A stretch of 64,000 nt of DNA from Pandoraea thiooxydans (GTDB lineage Bacteria; Pseudomonadota; Gammaproteobacteria; Burkholderiales; Burkholderiaceae), in assembly GCF_001931675.1 (NCBI RefSeq), contig NZ_CP014839.1, positions 3,348,001-3,412,000 of the forward strand, given 5' to 3'. Position numbers and translations under genes: made by a program. The notes below the pieces were generated by a model. The model searched no databases. It had not been told where the DNA came from and worked only from the letters and a program-made list of their open reading frames with translations. Below are positions 8,049-17,150 of the stretch, piece by piece; position 1 is the stretch's first letter, and every line of letters starts with the position of its first letter.

Positions 8049-9098
8049 ATGGCAACGTTTTCGAGTGCGCGTCACGGTGTCCGGCTGAGTAACGAGCGAC
8101 GTGGTGGGGCTAGCGGGACCAAAAAAAACAGAAGGTCCAATCTCAATGGATTCTTGTCGTTTTGTCGAAATGTGGGAGAGTTGCGACCACGTTTCAGCGA
8201 AATCAACCCAGTTGCCGTGCAATTTTATGCATGCTATCTCATGGCTGAGGGTATGCGGACAGCAACTCTCCCCAACGTATTCTCATCAATCCGAGTTATC
8301 TTTCGCGAAGCCGGGAGAAACATCGATGAAATTTGCTCAAACTCACGGCTTGGCATACCTCGCCGGTCCCGCTCGGGCACTAAACGCGCGCTTACCACCG
8401 AAGAAGTTGAAGCGCTTATAGTACGCTGCGAGCAGCGGGGCGAAGTTGGCCTGTCGCTACTGATCAAGCTAAGCAGACACCTCGGTCTCCGAAGGAAAGA
8501 GGCGTTGATGTGCGCGCCAGATCTACCCATGTGGCGCGCAGCCATCGTTCGCGGCGACTATAGTCTACCGACACTACGGGGCACGAAAAACGGTCGCCTT
8601 CGTGCAATAGAAATCATGGAGGGCGAGCGAGACCAGACTCTTTCCGCAATTGACGAGGCTCTCGAATATGCGCGAGAAAACAAATTCAAGTTTATCTCTG
8701 GCGGACAAGACAACCTCAAATCGGCAATCGGCCGAATGGCTTACTTGCTCTCATCCATTGGGATGAGAGGCGAAGTGTCGTTCCATGCGTTGCGATATAG
8801 CTACGCACAAACGAAGGCGATGGAGATGCTTAATGCCGGATTATCACCTGATGAGACCTTGGTGCGCGTGAGCGAGAGTCTTGGTCACGGACCAAGCCGA
8901 ATACCTATGATCTTGTCCGTCTACTGCCAACCGCTCAAGGCATATTTCAAGGGAAAGTTGAAGCCCAAAAAGGGCGAAGCTCACAACAGACAGCCGACAA
9001 AGAAAATTCCCCGCGCCAGCCTGCGCATTCAGGTCAAAGCCCAACACGCTCAGGCAAGCGGGTTCCCAGTGGGCCGTATCCAACCAGTTCACCTATAG
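8049..9098 (+). CDS. Tyrosine recombinase / integrase (Integrase_1 type with SAM-like N-domain)
   Basis: A 349-residue tyrosine recombinase starting at ATG 8049, with GAAGGAG about nine bases upstream. Residues about 25-95 form the core-binding SAM-like domain. The catalytic domain follows with R148 (HLGLRRKEAL), K180 (RGTKNGR), H246-x-x-R249 (FHALRYSYA), H280 (SLGHGPSR) and the probable nucleophile Y292 (LSVYC). The unusual LGHG and the wider H-to-Y spacing (12 residues) fit the Integrase_1 family found on plasmids and islands of proteobacteria rather than XerC/D. It cuts and rejoins DNA through a 3'-phosphotyrosine. Base composition is more AT-rich than the core genes, suggesting transfer. 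No excisionase, cargo set or attachment site was identified beside it. Confidence 0.88.
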   Translation: MATFSSARHGVRLSNERRGGASGTKKNRRSNLNGFLSFCRNVGELRPRFSEINPVAVQFYACYLMAEGMRTATLPNVFSSIRVIFREAGRNIDEICSNSRLGIPRRSRSGTKRALTTEEVEALIVRCEQRGEVGLSLLIKLSRHLGLRRKEALMCAPDLPMWRAAIVRGDYSLPTLRGTKNGRLRAIEIMEGERDQTLSAIDEALEYARENKFKFISGGQDNLKSAIGRMAYLLSSIGMRGEVSFHALRYSYAQTKAMEMLNAGLSPDETLVRVSESLGHGPSRIPMILSVYCQPLKAYFKGKLKPKKGEAHNRQPTKKIPRASLRIQVKAQHAQASGFPVGRIQPVHL

Positions 9099-9246
9099 GT
9101 GACGGATATAGGAGACATCGACCCGGTGCTCTCCTTTTCACGACGAACATACTTAAAGCAAGACGGCCAATAGACATAACGGATATTGCGACGTCATTTT
9201 TTCAAAAATAACCTTCGAAGTACTTACTTACCGATACGAGGAAAAC

Positions 9247-9636
9247 ATGGAAGAAAGCAAAGTTTCTCAAGAGATCAATAGCATCGTTTCGCAGATTGAA
9301 TGTGGTAGGAAACTGAAGGAAATCATGCACTCGTCATGGCTCACCTTTAGGGCATTTTTGCGGGATGCCGGATTCGAGCCCGACAGCGTAAAAAACATCG
9401 ATAAGACCACGTTCGGACCGTTTGCAAATCACTGCATCGCCAACATGGAAGGAAAAAACGCGATTATGACGCTAGCGGCCCTCCGATTTATCCTAATTCA
9501 ATCCGGATTTCCGCCCAAGAATCTTGCCGAGTTGACGGTACCGCCCAAGAGCGTGCACGAAACGCACCGGCGGCGCCGCCGCCGCCCCCAAAATTCATCA
9601 CCAATTAATATTTCGCGGCCGGGCGTCGATGAATAG
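9247..9636 (+). CDS. Small protein resembling an isolated recombinase core-binding (SAM-like) domain
   Basis: A 129-residue protein with ATG 9247 preceded by GAGGAAA. Residues about 30-95 (SSWLTFRAFLRDAGFEP, later ALRFILIQSGF) show the same pattern as the SAM-like N-domain of the recombinase 150 bases upstream: L..F..F.R..G, then I, then F.......EG, then L.ALR.I....G. No catalytic domain follows; the protein ends with an Arg-rich, Pro-containing tail (HRRRRRRPQNSS). It may be a stand-alone DNA-binding subunit, a modulator of recombination, or the truncated relic of a second recombinase gene. Start site and composition support real coding. The family link is by eye and needs a profile search. 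Confidence 0.6.
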   Translation: MEESKVSQEINSIVSQIECGRKLKEIMHSSWLTFRAFLRDAGFEPDSVKNIDKTTFGPFANHCIANMEGKNAIMTLAALRFILIQSGFPPKNLAELTVPPKSVHETHRRRRRRPQNSSPINISRPGVDE

Positions 9637-9665
9637 TTGATGTATCATGGCAAAAAATATTAATT
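9603..9665. repeat. Separated 10-bp AT inverted repeat
   Basis: AATTAATATT at 9603-9612 is repeated in inverted orientation as AATATTAATT at 9656-9665, spanning the end of the small DNA-binding-like gene. It could be a weak terminator stem or a protein-binding pair. AT richness makes chance occurrence plausible. Confidence 0.3.
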
Positions 9666-9765
9666 ATCATGCATTTAGATTATCGGGGGAGCGCTGAGCC
9701 ACCAGAGTGATTGGGCTCCGTGCTCTGCATGCTGGTTGGAGCCATTGGAATGGCAAACAATAGTC

Positions 9766-11157
9766 ATGGAAAGCACCATCAGTCGAACTGAGCCCAGGAA
9801 TCGGGCGGCAGGGTTCATTGTTGTCGTCCTAATATTTGCGACGACGGCATCGAGCTATATTCTCAAGGATTCACAAGCATCCGCCGATTCGCTACTACTG
9901 GTATTTTTGCTATCGATCGCCGGCATTCTGAATCTGCTGGCCGCGATATTGTTCGGCACCCAGTACTTCTATAACGGCAAGCGCTACTTTGCATTGCTTG
10001 GCAGTGCATTTTTGTCTCGCAGTCTGTTTGAACTCACGCAGGCGATCCTTGGCTCCGGCATGCCCATTGCCAGCGTTTCCGCAACGATGTGGCAATCATC
10101 GGGCGCCTGGCTCTGGCTGGCCGGGGAAAGCGGCTTTGCACTGTTCGTTGCGCTCGGCACCCGGTCGTATCTTCGCACCCGCCGCGAGACGTCCCATCCG
10201 GCCGGCTATCTCGCCACAGTGCGATACGGGCTTGTCGCGGTCGGATCCTGGGCACTCACAACGCTGCTGATCGGGAGCACGCACACAGATTTGGCCGCTG
10301 CGATGACGGCGCATTTCGGCTCCCAATGGCCGCTACTGACTGGCACCGCGCTCGCGATGATCGATGCAGCCCTGCTGGTTTACGTGTGCCAGAAAACGCG
10401 TCTGGATCACAAGGTTTTTCTGCTGGTTTCGGTGATCCTCATCATCGTCATCTGCGAGATCACGCTCGTCATCTCGGCACGATCACCCTATTCCATCCAG
10501 TGGTGTTTTGCCTGTCTGATGATGATTGCGGCTCCCGCCACCGCGGCTATTTCGGTGATTCTGGAAATCACCCGGCAGTATCAGTCACTCGCTTTGACCA
10601 ATACCGATTTGGCAGAACAAGTGTTTGTCGATCCGCTGACAAAAATTCACAATCGCCGCTATTTCGACGTATGGGCACAGCAAATTTCCGGCAAGGCTGC
10701 CAGCCTCAAAACGCCGCTTTCATTGCTGCTTATCGACATTGATTTTTTCAAGCAGGTCAACGATCGCCATGGTCACCCGTTCGGCGACGCGGTACTGCAA
10801 CGGGTGGCCGCCACGATCTTGCAGGGCATTCCGCAGCCGAGCCATTTCGCGGTTCGACTGGGCGGCGAAGAGTTCGCCCTGATACTTCCGGATACTGACG
10901 AGACGACTGCCTTGAGGGTGAGCAACCGTCTGCGCGAATCGGTTCGCCAGGCGGCCACCGAGATGCTCCCGGCGCACACGGTTGCAAGCGGCGACGCGGT
11001 CACGATCAGTGTCGGAATCGCCACCTGGCTGCCAGGCACCGCGTTGAATATCGACCGCATGCTTTCCGACGCGGACCGCGCGCTATACGAGGCCAAGGAC
11101 AAGGGGAGAAATCAGAGCGTACTCAGCCGGTACCGGGATGCGATTTCCACCGCCTAG
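9766..11157 (+). CDS. Membrane diguanylate cyclase (GGDEF domain)
   Basis: A 463-residue protein from ATG 9766 (a TTG 30 bases upstream is less likely). The N-terminal 270 residues contain about seven to eight hydrophobic segments, a membrane sensor region of unrecognised type. A GGDEF domain follows: DPLTKIHNRRYF (289-300), metal-site LLIDIDFFK (321-329), GHPFGD (336-341) and the active-site signature GGEEF at 366-370, so synthesis of c-di-GMP from two GTP is expected. The position of the inhibitory I-site (nine residues before GGEEF) reads QPSH rather than RxxD, so product feedback inhibition through the canonical site is probably absent. There is no EAL domain. The gene lies just right of the mosaic region and faces the convergent VOC gene 12 bases away. 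Confidence 0.9.
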   Translation: MESTISRTEPRNRAAGFIVVVLIFATTASSYILKDSQASADSLLLVFLLSIAGILNLLAAILFGTQYFYNGKRYFALLGSAFLSRSLFELTQAILGSGMPIASVSATMWQSSGAWLWLAGESGFALFVALGTRSYLRTRRETSHPAGYLATVRYGLVAVGSWALTTLLIGSTHTDLAAAMTAHFGSQWPLLTGTALAMIDAALLVYVCQKTRLDHKVFLLVSVILIIVICEITLVISARSPYSIQWCFACLMMIAAPATAAISVILEITRQYQSLALTNTDLAEQVFVDPLTKIHNRRYFDVWAQQISGKAASLKTPLSLLLIDIDFFKQVNDRHGHPFGDAVLQRVAATILQGIPQPSHFAVRLGGEEFALILPDTDETTALRVSNRLRESVRQAATEMLPAHTVASGDAVTISVGIATWLPGTALNIDRMLSDADRALYEAKDKGRNQSVLSRYRDAISTA

Positions 11158-11169
11158 TCGCATTTTCTG

Positions 11170-11574
11170 TCAGATAGCGCCCTTGAGCTCCACGGTGTTG
11201 TCTTCCGGATCCTGGATATAGAGAGACGGCCCTTCACCGTCGGCGCCATAACGCGTGGCCAGCTCACCCACGCTCACACCGCACGATTCCAAATGATCGC
11301 GAATCGCCGTCGCGTCGAAAGGTGCCACACGTAGGCAAAAGTGGTCCATGTTGCGCCCATCGGCCTGCGGGGCCCGGCCACCTTGCCGGCCGATCTTGCC
11401 CGCGACATCGACCAGATCGATCAATGCATTGCCCGCGCGCAATTGCACCAGACCGAGGTCGGGCTGCTCGCGCTCGAGCACACAACCCAATACGTCGCAA
11501 TAAAATGCTCGCATGCGTGCCACGTCATACACCCGCAGGACGACGTGATCGAGACCCAGAATCGACAGTTTCAT
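11170..11574 (-). CDS. VOC-superfamily (glyoxalase/bleomycin resistance) protein
   Basis: A 134-residue single VOC protein beginning MKLSILGLDHVVLRV, with the typical first-strand motif LDHVVLRV, the turn FYCDVLGC and the C-terminal YIQDPEDNTVELKG. Putative metal ligands are H10 in the first strand, H in DHFCLR and E in NTVELK. Members bind a divalent metal and act on small molecules (lyases, dioxygenases, thiol transferases); the substrate here cannot be assigned. The gene starts ten bases after the stop of the spoVR gene on the same strand and probably shares its transcript, which could link it to the stress regulation of that cluster. Confidence 0.85.
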   Translation of the reverse strand: MKLSILGLDHVVLRVYDVARMRAFYCDVLGCVLEREQPDLGLVQLRAGNALIDLVDVAGKIGRQGGRAPQADGRNMDHFCLRVAPFDATAIRDHLESCGVSVGELATRYGADGEGPSLYIQDPEDNTVELKGAI

Positions 11575-11584
11575 GAATGCTTTC

Positions 11585-13126
11585 TCAAGGTGTCAGGCTA
11601 TAGCGTCGGCGCGGCCGCTCCACTTTGGTTTCGAACGCCATCTCGCTGCGCCCATCGTCGAATACCGTTTCGAGCCGCACCGTAAAGCCCCATAAGCGCG
11701 CGACGTGCTTCATCACGTCTTCGCAGCTTCGATCGAGCGGTCGCCGGTTATGCTGAACGTGCCGCAGCGTCAGCGACCGATCGCCATGCAAGTCGACCGA
11801 GGCCACCTGCACATTGGGTTCCAGGTTGCTGAGGTTGTATTGCTCGGCAAGCATTTCGCGAATGGCGCGATAGCCGGCATCGTCGTGAATCGCCGTCACG
11901 CGCAACCGGCTGTCGCGATCGTCGTCGAGCATCGAAAAAAGCTTCAGATCGCGAATCACCTGAGGCGACAGGAACTGCAGTATGAAGCTTTCGTCCTTGA
12001 AATTGCGCATCGCAAAGTCCAGCGTCTTGTGCCAATCGCTGCCCGCCACGTCGGGTGCCCAGCGGCGATCCTCGTCAGTCGGATGCTCGCACATGCGACG
12101 CAGATCACGGAAGATGGCAAAGCCCAGCGTGTAGGGGTTGAGCCCGCTGTAGTAGGGACTGTCGTAGGACGGCTGATAGATGACATTGGTATGCGCGTGC
12201 AGGAACTCCATCATGGCGCTGTCGGTAATCAGCTTTTCCTCGTAGAGCTGATTCATGATGGTGTAATGCCAAAACGAGGCCCACCCCTCGTTCATCACCT
12301 TGGTTTGGCGCTGCGGATAGAAATACTGCCCGAGCTTGCGTACGATGCGCACTATCTCGCGCTGCCAGGGAGCCAATCGAGGCGCGTTCTTCTCGAAGAA
12401 ATACAGCAGATTTTCCTGGGGCTCGGGAGGAAACGTCGGCTCTTCGCCTTCGGCGCCCTCGCCATCGAATTCATCGTCGTCGTGGATGGCGGTGGGCAAC
12501 GTTCGCCATAAATCGTTGATCTGAGTCTGCAGATAATTTTCGCGTTCTTTCTGGCGCGCCTGCTCCTGCGCCAGCGAGAGCCGCTTCGGACGCTTATAGC
12601 GATCGACCCCGTAATTCATCAGGGCGTGACAGGAATCGAGCAGCAGTTCGACTTCCTGCTCGCCATGTCGCTGCTCGCATTCGGCGATGTAATTGCGGGC
12701 AAACAGCAGATAGTCGATGATTGCGTCGGCGCTAGTCCAGGTCCGGAACAGGTAGTTGCCCTTGAAAAAAGAGTTATGTCCATAGCATGCGTGCGCAATC
12801 GTCAGCGCCTGCATGGTCATGGAGTTTTCCTCCATCAAATAGGCGATGCACGGATTCGAGTTGATGACGATCTCGTAAGCGAGCCCCATTTGGCCACGTT
12901 TGTAGCCTCGCTCCGACGCCAGGAAATGCTTGCCGAACGACCAATGGTGGTAACCGACCGGCAAGCCCACCGTGGCGTAGGCGTCGAGCATCTGCTCAGC
13001 GGTGATGATTTCGATTTGATTGGGATAGGTATCCAGCCCGAAATTGGCGGCGATGCGCGCAATTTCTCTTTCATAGCGCTGAATCAGCTCAAAGGTCCAT
13101 TCAGAACCGGTCGATAGATAGGCCAT
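11585..13126 (-). CDS. SpoVR family protein (YcgB)
   Basis: A 513-residue cytoplasmic protein matching the SpoVR/YcgB family in length and in conserved segments such as MQALTIAHACYGHNSFFKGN, NEGWASFWHY and NPYTLGFAIFRD. The biochemical role of the family is unknown; in Bacillus it affects spore cortex formation, and in enterobacteria it is a stationary-phase gene. The gene is third in the prkA-yeaH-spoVR order, 48 bases downstream of yeaH, an association conserved across proteobacteria and suggesting joint action with the PrkA kinase and the VWA-like YeaH protein. ATG 13126 gives MAYLSTGSEW, the expected start. No defects are seen. Confidence 0.93.
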   Translation of the reverse strand: MAYLSTGSEWTFELIQRYEREIARIAANFGLDTYPNQIEIITAEQMLDAYATVGLPVGYHHWSFGKHFLASERGYKRGQMGLAYEIVINSNPCIAYLMEENSMTMQALTIAHACYGHNSFFKGNYLFRTWTSADAIIDYLLFARNYIAECEQRHGEQEVELLLDSCHALMNYGVDRYKRPKRLSLAQEQARQKERENYLQTQINDLWRTLPTAIHDDDEFDGEGAEGEEPTFPPEPQENLLYFFEKNAPRLAPWQREIVRIVRKLGQYFYPQRQTKVMNEGWASFWHYTIMNQLYEEKLITDSAMMEFLHAHTNVIYQPSYDSPYYSGLNPYTLGFAIFRDLRRMCEHPTDEDRRWAPDVAGSDWHKTLDFAMRNFKDESFILQFLSPQVIRDLKLFSMLDDDRDSRLRVTAIHDDAGYRAIREMLAEQYNLSNLEPNVQVASVDLHGDRSLTLRHVQHNRRPLDRSCEDVMKHVARLWGFTVRLETVFDDGRSEMAFETKVERPRRRYSLTP

Positions 13127-13174
13127 GATGCATCCGTGGGTGAGTCGTTTGCTGCCAGTGGGCGACGCAACTGA

Positions 13175-14437
13175 CTACGTTGCCTTTTTCCTGAACAGGT
13201 CGTGCAATACGGGGTAGATTTCGGCAGCCTCCATGATGCGCTGCATTGCGAAGTTCGGGTAAGCCTCCTTGACCGCCAGATACTCGTTCCAAAGGTTTTG
13301 CGGCTCGGCGCTGGCCACCTCGATATAGGCAAAATATTGCACCAGCGGCATGATCGAATCGTTCAGGAGCTCCCGGCAAATCGGTGAATCGCCATCCCAG
13401 TTGTCGCCATCGGAGACTTGCGCACCGTAGATGTTCCACTCGCTGACCGGATAACGGTCATGAATGACCTCGAGCATCAGCTTCAGTGCGCTGGAGACCA
13501 CCGTGCCCCCCGATTCGCGCGCATAGAAGAAATCATCTTCGTCGACCTCCTTGGCAGTCGTGTGGTGCCGGATCAACACCAGATCGATACGCTCATAGTG
13601 ATGCCGCAAAAAGAGGTATAGCAGCATGAAGAACCGCTTGGCCAGATCCTTGCGGCTTTGATCCATCGAGCCCGACACATCCATCAGGCAAAACATCACG
13701 GCCTGTGCCTGCGAACGCGGCTGAAGAATGCGGTTGGCATAGCGCAGATCGAGCTTCTCGATATACGGAATGCCCTCCAGGCGCATGCGCAGGCGTGTCA
13801 TTTCGCGCATTAGGGCCTGAGCCTTTTCCGACTCGCCGCCGGCTTCGGCGACGGCGGCAAGATAGGCCTCCTCCACTTCGCGCAGGCGCTTGCGGTATGG
13901 AGCCGACAGGGCAATGCGCCGCCCGATCGAGCTGCGCATGGTGCGGATGACGCTCAGATTGGACGGCGTGCCGTCGATCGAGTAGCCGGCGCGCACCTTG
14001 CGGAATTCCGGAATCTGCGCGAGCCGGCGCTTGACCAGATCCGGCAACGCCATGTCTTCGAAGAAAAACTTGAGAAACTCCTCGCGCGACAACGTAAAGA
14101 CGAAGTCGTCCTCGCCCTCGCCGGAATCGCTCGCGCGGCTGCCGTTGCCGCCGCCTTGCGGAGGCGGCCGCTCGAAATTGTCGCCGACGACAAACTCGCG
14201 GTTGCCCGGGTGCACCATCTCGCGCCGCCCGCCCTGGCCGTGATGGAACATCGGTTCCGAGATGTCCTTCACCGGAATGGAGACTTGCCCGCTGCTGTCG
14301 ACATCGGTGATCTTGCGTCCGGCCACAGCCTTCGCTACCGCGCGCTTGATCTGCTCGCGGTAGCGTCGGATGAAGCGTTGCTGATTGATGGCACTCTTGT
14401 TCTTACCGTTTTCCCGCCGATCCAGTATTGCGGACAT
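13175..14437 (-). CDS. YeaH/YhbH family protein (DUF444)
   Basis: A 420-residue protein of the YeaH/YhbH family with GAGGA before ATG 14437. The N-terminal third is basic and contains the conserved segment QQRFIRRYREQIKRAV plus a glycine-rich, acidic linker (EGEDDF). The C-terminal half has VWA-like features, including FCLMDVSGSMDQSRKD, whose DVSGS is a metal-ion-dependent adhesion-type site, and ESGGTVVSSAL. This suggests a metal-dependent protein-protein interaction role, probably with PrkA and SpoVR, whose genes flank it. The molecular function is not established. It follows prkA by 24 bases. The VWA parallel is from motif reading. Confidence 0.93.
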   Translation of the reverse strand: MSAILDRRENGKNKSAINQQRFIRRYREQIKRAVAKAVAGRKITDVDSSGQVSIPVKDISEPMFHHGQGGRREMVHPGNREFVVGDNFERPPPQGGGNGSRASDSGEGEDDFVFTLSREEFLKFFFEDMALPDLVKRRLAQIPEFRKVRAGYSIDGTPSNLSVIRTMRSSIGRRIALSAPYRKRLREVEEAYLAAVAEAGGESEKAQALMREMTRLRMRLEGIPYIEKLDLRYANRILQPRSQAQAVMFCLMDVSGSMDQSRKDLAKRFFMLLYLFLRHHYERIDLVLIRHHTTAKEVDEDDFFYARESGGTVVSSALKLMLEVIHDRYPVSEWNIYGAQVSDGDNWDGDSPICRELLNDSIMPLVQYFAYIEVASAEPQNLWNEYLAVKEAYPNFAMQRIMEAAEIYPVLHDLFRKKAT

Positions 14438-14461
14438 AGTTTCCTCGGCATGGCGAAGTCG

Positions 14462-16384
14462 TCAGGAGGATTTTCGTACGCGCAGGTACCATTCGACCAG
14501 CAGGCGGACCTGCTTGGGCGTGTACCCTTTTTCAACCATGCGATTGACAAAGTTCGCGTGCTTTTCCTGATCTTCCTTGGATGACTTCGCGTTGAAGGAA
14601 ATCACCGGCAGCAAATCCTCGGTGGTCGAGAACATGCGCTTCTCGATAACCGCGCGCAGTTTCTCGTAGCTCGTCCACAAGGGATTCTTGCCCGCATTGT
14701 TGGCTCGCGCCCGCAGTACGAAATTGACGATTTCGTTGCGGAAATCCTTGGGGTTGGTGATGCCCGCGGGTTTTTCCACTTTTTCGAGTTCGTCGTTCAG
14801 CGCCGTGCGATCGAGAATTTCTCCGGTATTCGGATCGCGGTATTCCTGATCCTGAATCCACAGATCGGCGAAATTCACATATCGGTCAAAGATATTCTGG
14901 CCATATTCGGAATACGACTCCAGATAGGCGGTCTGAATCTCCTTGCCGATGAATTCGACGAACGGCGCCGTCAGGTACTCCTTGATGTAGGCCAGGTACC
15001 GCTTCTCGATCTCGGGAGCATACTGCTCACGCTCGATCTGCTGCTCGAGCACATAGAGCAGATGCACCGGATTGGCGGCGACTTCGGTATTGTCGAAATT
15101 GAATACCTTGGACAGCACCTTGAAGGCGAACCGGGTCGACAACCCGGTCATGCCTTCGTCGACGCCCGCGTAGTCGCGATACTCCTGATATGACTTCGCC
15201 TTCGGATCGATATCCTTGAGATTTTCGCCGTCATATACGCGCATCTTCGAGAACAGGTTCGAGTTCTCCGGTTCCTTCAGCCGGGTGAGCACGGCGAACT
15301 GAGCCATCATTTTCAGCACGTTCGGCGCACGCGGGGCGTTGGCCAGCGAACTGTTCTTGACCAGCTTCTCGTAGATCTTGACTTCGTCGGTCACGCGCAG
15401 GCAGTAAGGTACCTTGACGATGTAGATCCGATCGAGAAATGCCTCGTTGTTGCGGTTACTCTTGAACGCCTGCCACTCCGCCTCGTTGGAGTGCGCCAGC
15501 ACAATGCCGTCGAACGGAATCGCACCAAAACCTTCAGTGCCCTTGTAGTTGCCTTCCTGGGTCGCCGTGAGCAGCGGGTGCAGCACCTTGATCGGCGCCT
15601 TGAACATTTCGACGAACTCGAGCAAACCGCGATTGGCCAGGCAAAGGCCGCCGGAATACGAGTAGGCGTCCGGGTCGTCCTGCGGGAAATCCTCGAGCTT
15701 GCGGATATCGACCTTGCCGACCAGTGCGGAGATGTCCTGGTTGTTCTCGTCGCCTGGTTCGGTCTTGGCGATCGACAGTTGGGCCAGCACCGACGGGCGC
15801 AGCTTCACCACCCGGAACTGCGTGATGTCGCCATTGAACTCGTGCAGTCGCTTGACCGCCCATGGCGACGCGATCGTGTTCAGGTAACGCGACGGGATCC
15901 CATAGTCTTCCTCGAGGATTTTGGCATCCTCGCCTGCGGAGAAAAGACCCAGGGGCGACTCATGCACGGGCGAGCCCTTCAGCGCGTAGATGGGGATTTC
16001 CTCCATCAGCGCCTTGAGCTTTTCCGCCAGCGAGGATTTGCCACCGCCCGGCGGCCCGAGCAAATAGAGGATCTGCTTGCGTTCCTCGAGCCCCTGCGCG
16101 GCATGTTTGAAGAACGATACGATCTGCTCGATCGTATCTTCCATGCCGTAGAAATCCCGGAAAGCCGGGTATATCTTGATGATCTTGTTCGAGAAGATGC
16201 GCGACAGACGGGGATCGTGATGCGTGTCCACCAGTTCAGGCTCACCGATCGCCTTGAGCATGCGCTCGGCCGAAGTCGCGTACGCCGTAGGGTCTTTCTT
16301 GCAGATCTCGAGGTATTCCTGGATGGTGAATTCCTCTTCTCTGCGAGCTTCGAAACGCGTCGTGTAATGGCTGAAAATATCCAT
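14462..16384 (-). CDS. prkA: PrkA family serine protein kinase (YeaG)
   Basis: A 640-residue protein. ATG 16384 gives MDIFSHYTTRFEARREEEF, which matches the usual family start better than a GTG three codons upstream. The N-terminal AAA-like PrkA domain includes Walker A LLGPPGGGKSS at about 108-118 and the segment MEDTIEQIVSFFKHAAQG; the C-terminal part carries the PrkA kinase-homology region ending QVRLLVEWYLRVRKSS. The family has been described as serine kinases or AAA+ proteins acting in starvation and nitrogen stress. It leads the prkA-yeaH-spoVR operon. Enterobacterial homologues depend on NtrC or RpoS; I looked for a sigma-54 site upstream and found no convincing match. Length and frame are intact. 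Confidence 0.94.
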   Translation of the reverse strand: MDIFSHYTTRFEARREEEFTIQEYLEICKKDPTAYATSAERMLKAIGEPELVDTHHDPRLSRIFSNKIIKIYPAFRDFYGMEDTIEQIVSFFKHAAQGLEERKQILYLLGPPGGGKSSLAEKLKALMEEIPIYALKGSPVHESPLGLFSAGEDAKILEEDYGIPSRYLNTIASPWAVKRLHEFNGDITQFRVVKLRPSVLAQLSIAKTEPGDENNQDISALVGKVDIRKLEDFPQDDPDAYSYSGGLCLANRGLLEFVEMFKAPIKVLHPLLTATQEGNYKGTEGFGAIPFDGIVLAHSNEAEWQAFKSNRNNEAFLDRIYIVKVPYCLRVTDEVKIYEKLVKNSSLANAPRAPNVLKMMAQFAVLTRLKEPENSNLFSKMRVYDGENLKDIDPKAKSYQEYRDYAGVDEGMTGLSTRFAFKVLSKVFNFDNTEVAANPVHLLYVLEQQIEREQYAPEIEKRYLAYIKEYLTAPFVEFIGKEIQTAYLESYSEYGQNIFDRYVNFADLWIQDQEYRDPNTGEILDRTALNDELEKVEKPAGITNPKDFRNEIVNFVLRARANNAGKNPLWTSYEKLRAVIEKRMFSTTEDLLPVISFNAKSSKEDQEKHANFVNRMVEKGYTPKQVRLLVEWYLRVRKSS

Positions 16385-17133
16385 ATACGTCACCCCGCCT
16401 CTTTAGTAACCCGCCGCATGCGGCGCGTGTCATGCTAATAGACTCGGAATGCAATACGTTGGTTTCGCAAAAGATAGTGACTCACCACCGCTTTGCTCGA
16501 CCTGCACTCCATCACATGAACGACTGAAAACCGCTTTAGGTTGACTTTAAACTTGTGCAGCGAAAAATCAACACTTAACTTCATCATATGCGCAAAAAAA
16601 AATCTTGTCTCGCGCATTTTCACAAAATACAAAAGCGCGCATGCCCGAACACGCGATGCGCCGAATCTGCTGCGGCAAAAGCGGCCCGGCGCCGGCCGGA
16701 CGAGCCAGTTGCATTATTTCGTCCGTTTGACATTACGGTGCTGCCAAGCACTTAGGAATGCAATATGTTTCGTTGAATTTGTGGAAGCCGGATATGAATC
16801 GCAGCGCCCGGCGCGATGACCATCGAGTCGAATGCAATCGCCATGGAATGGGTAGCGGCCGAGAAAAAACGAGGCCTGATCGCGGGCTGACCGAGCGCAT
16901 CAAGTCAGACCGGTGGGACGTCGGTTACTTCACGAAAAACACCGTTTTCAGGACATCGGCGACCTCCTCGTCAGATGGCGCCGGCCAGTCGGCCTATCGA
17001 CACCATATTGCAAACTATGTTACGCCCGCTAGGAAAAATGTGTTGCCGGCACAACGCTCCAAAACCCTGATATCGACGCAGATGCGCGGACACGGCGGCG
17101 GGCGTCGCCCGAATGACGGGAACTCCCTTGGCA

Positions 17134-17150
17134 ATGCAACTTTGTTGCAT
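17134..17150. promoter_or_regulatory. Operator-like inverted repeat
   Basis: ATGCAAC, three-base spacer TTT, GTTGCAT: a perfect 7-bp dyad in the intergenic stretch upstream of the solute-binding-protein gene. The size and spacing suit a dimeric repressor site, but it is 410 bases from the nearest start codon, so the link to any gene is uncertain. Confidence 0.3.

Noticed and set aside
2587-9765. Direct repeats that would mark the ends of an integrated element
   Set aside because: No matching pair could be seen by reading; element ends remain undefined.
16394-16760. Sigma-54 promoter for the prkA operon
   Set aside because: Searched for GG-N10-GC with the TGGCAC/TTGC context on the minus strand and found no convincing match.
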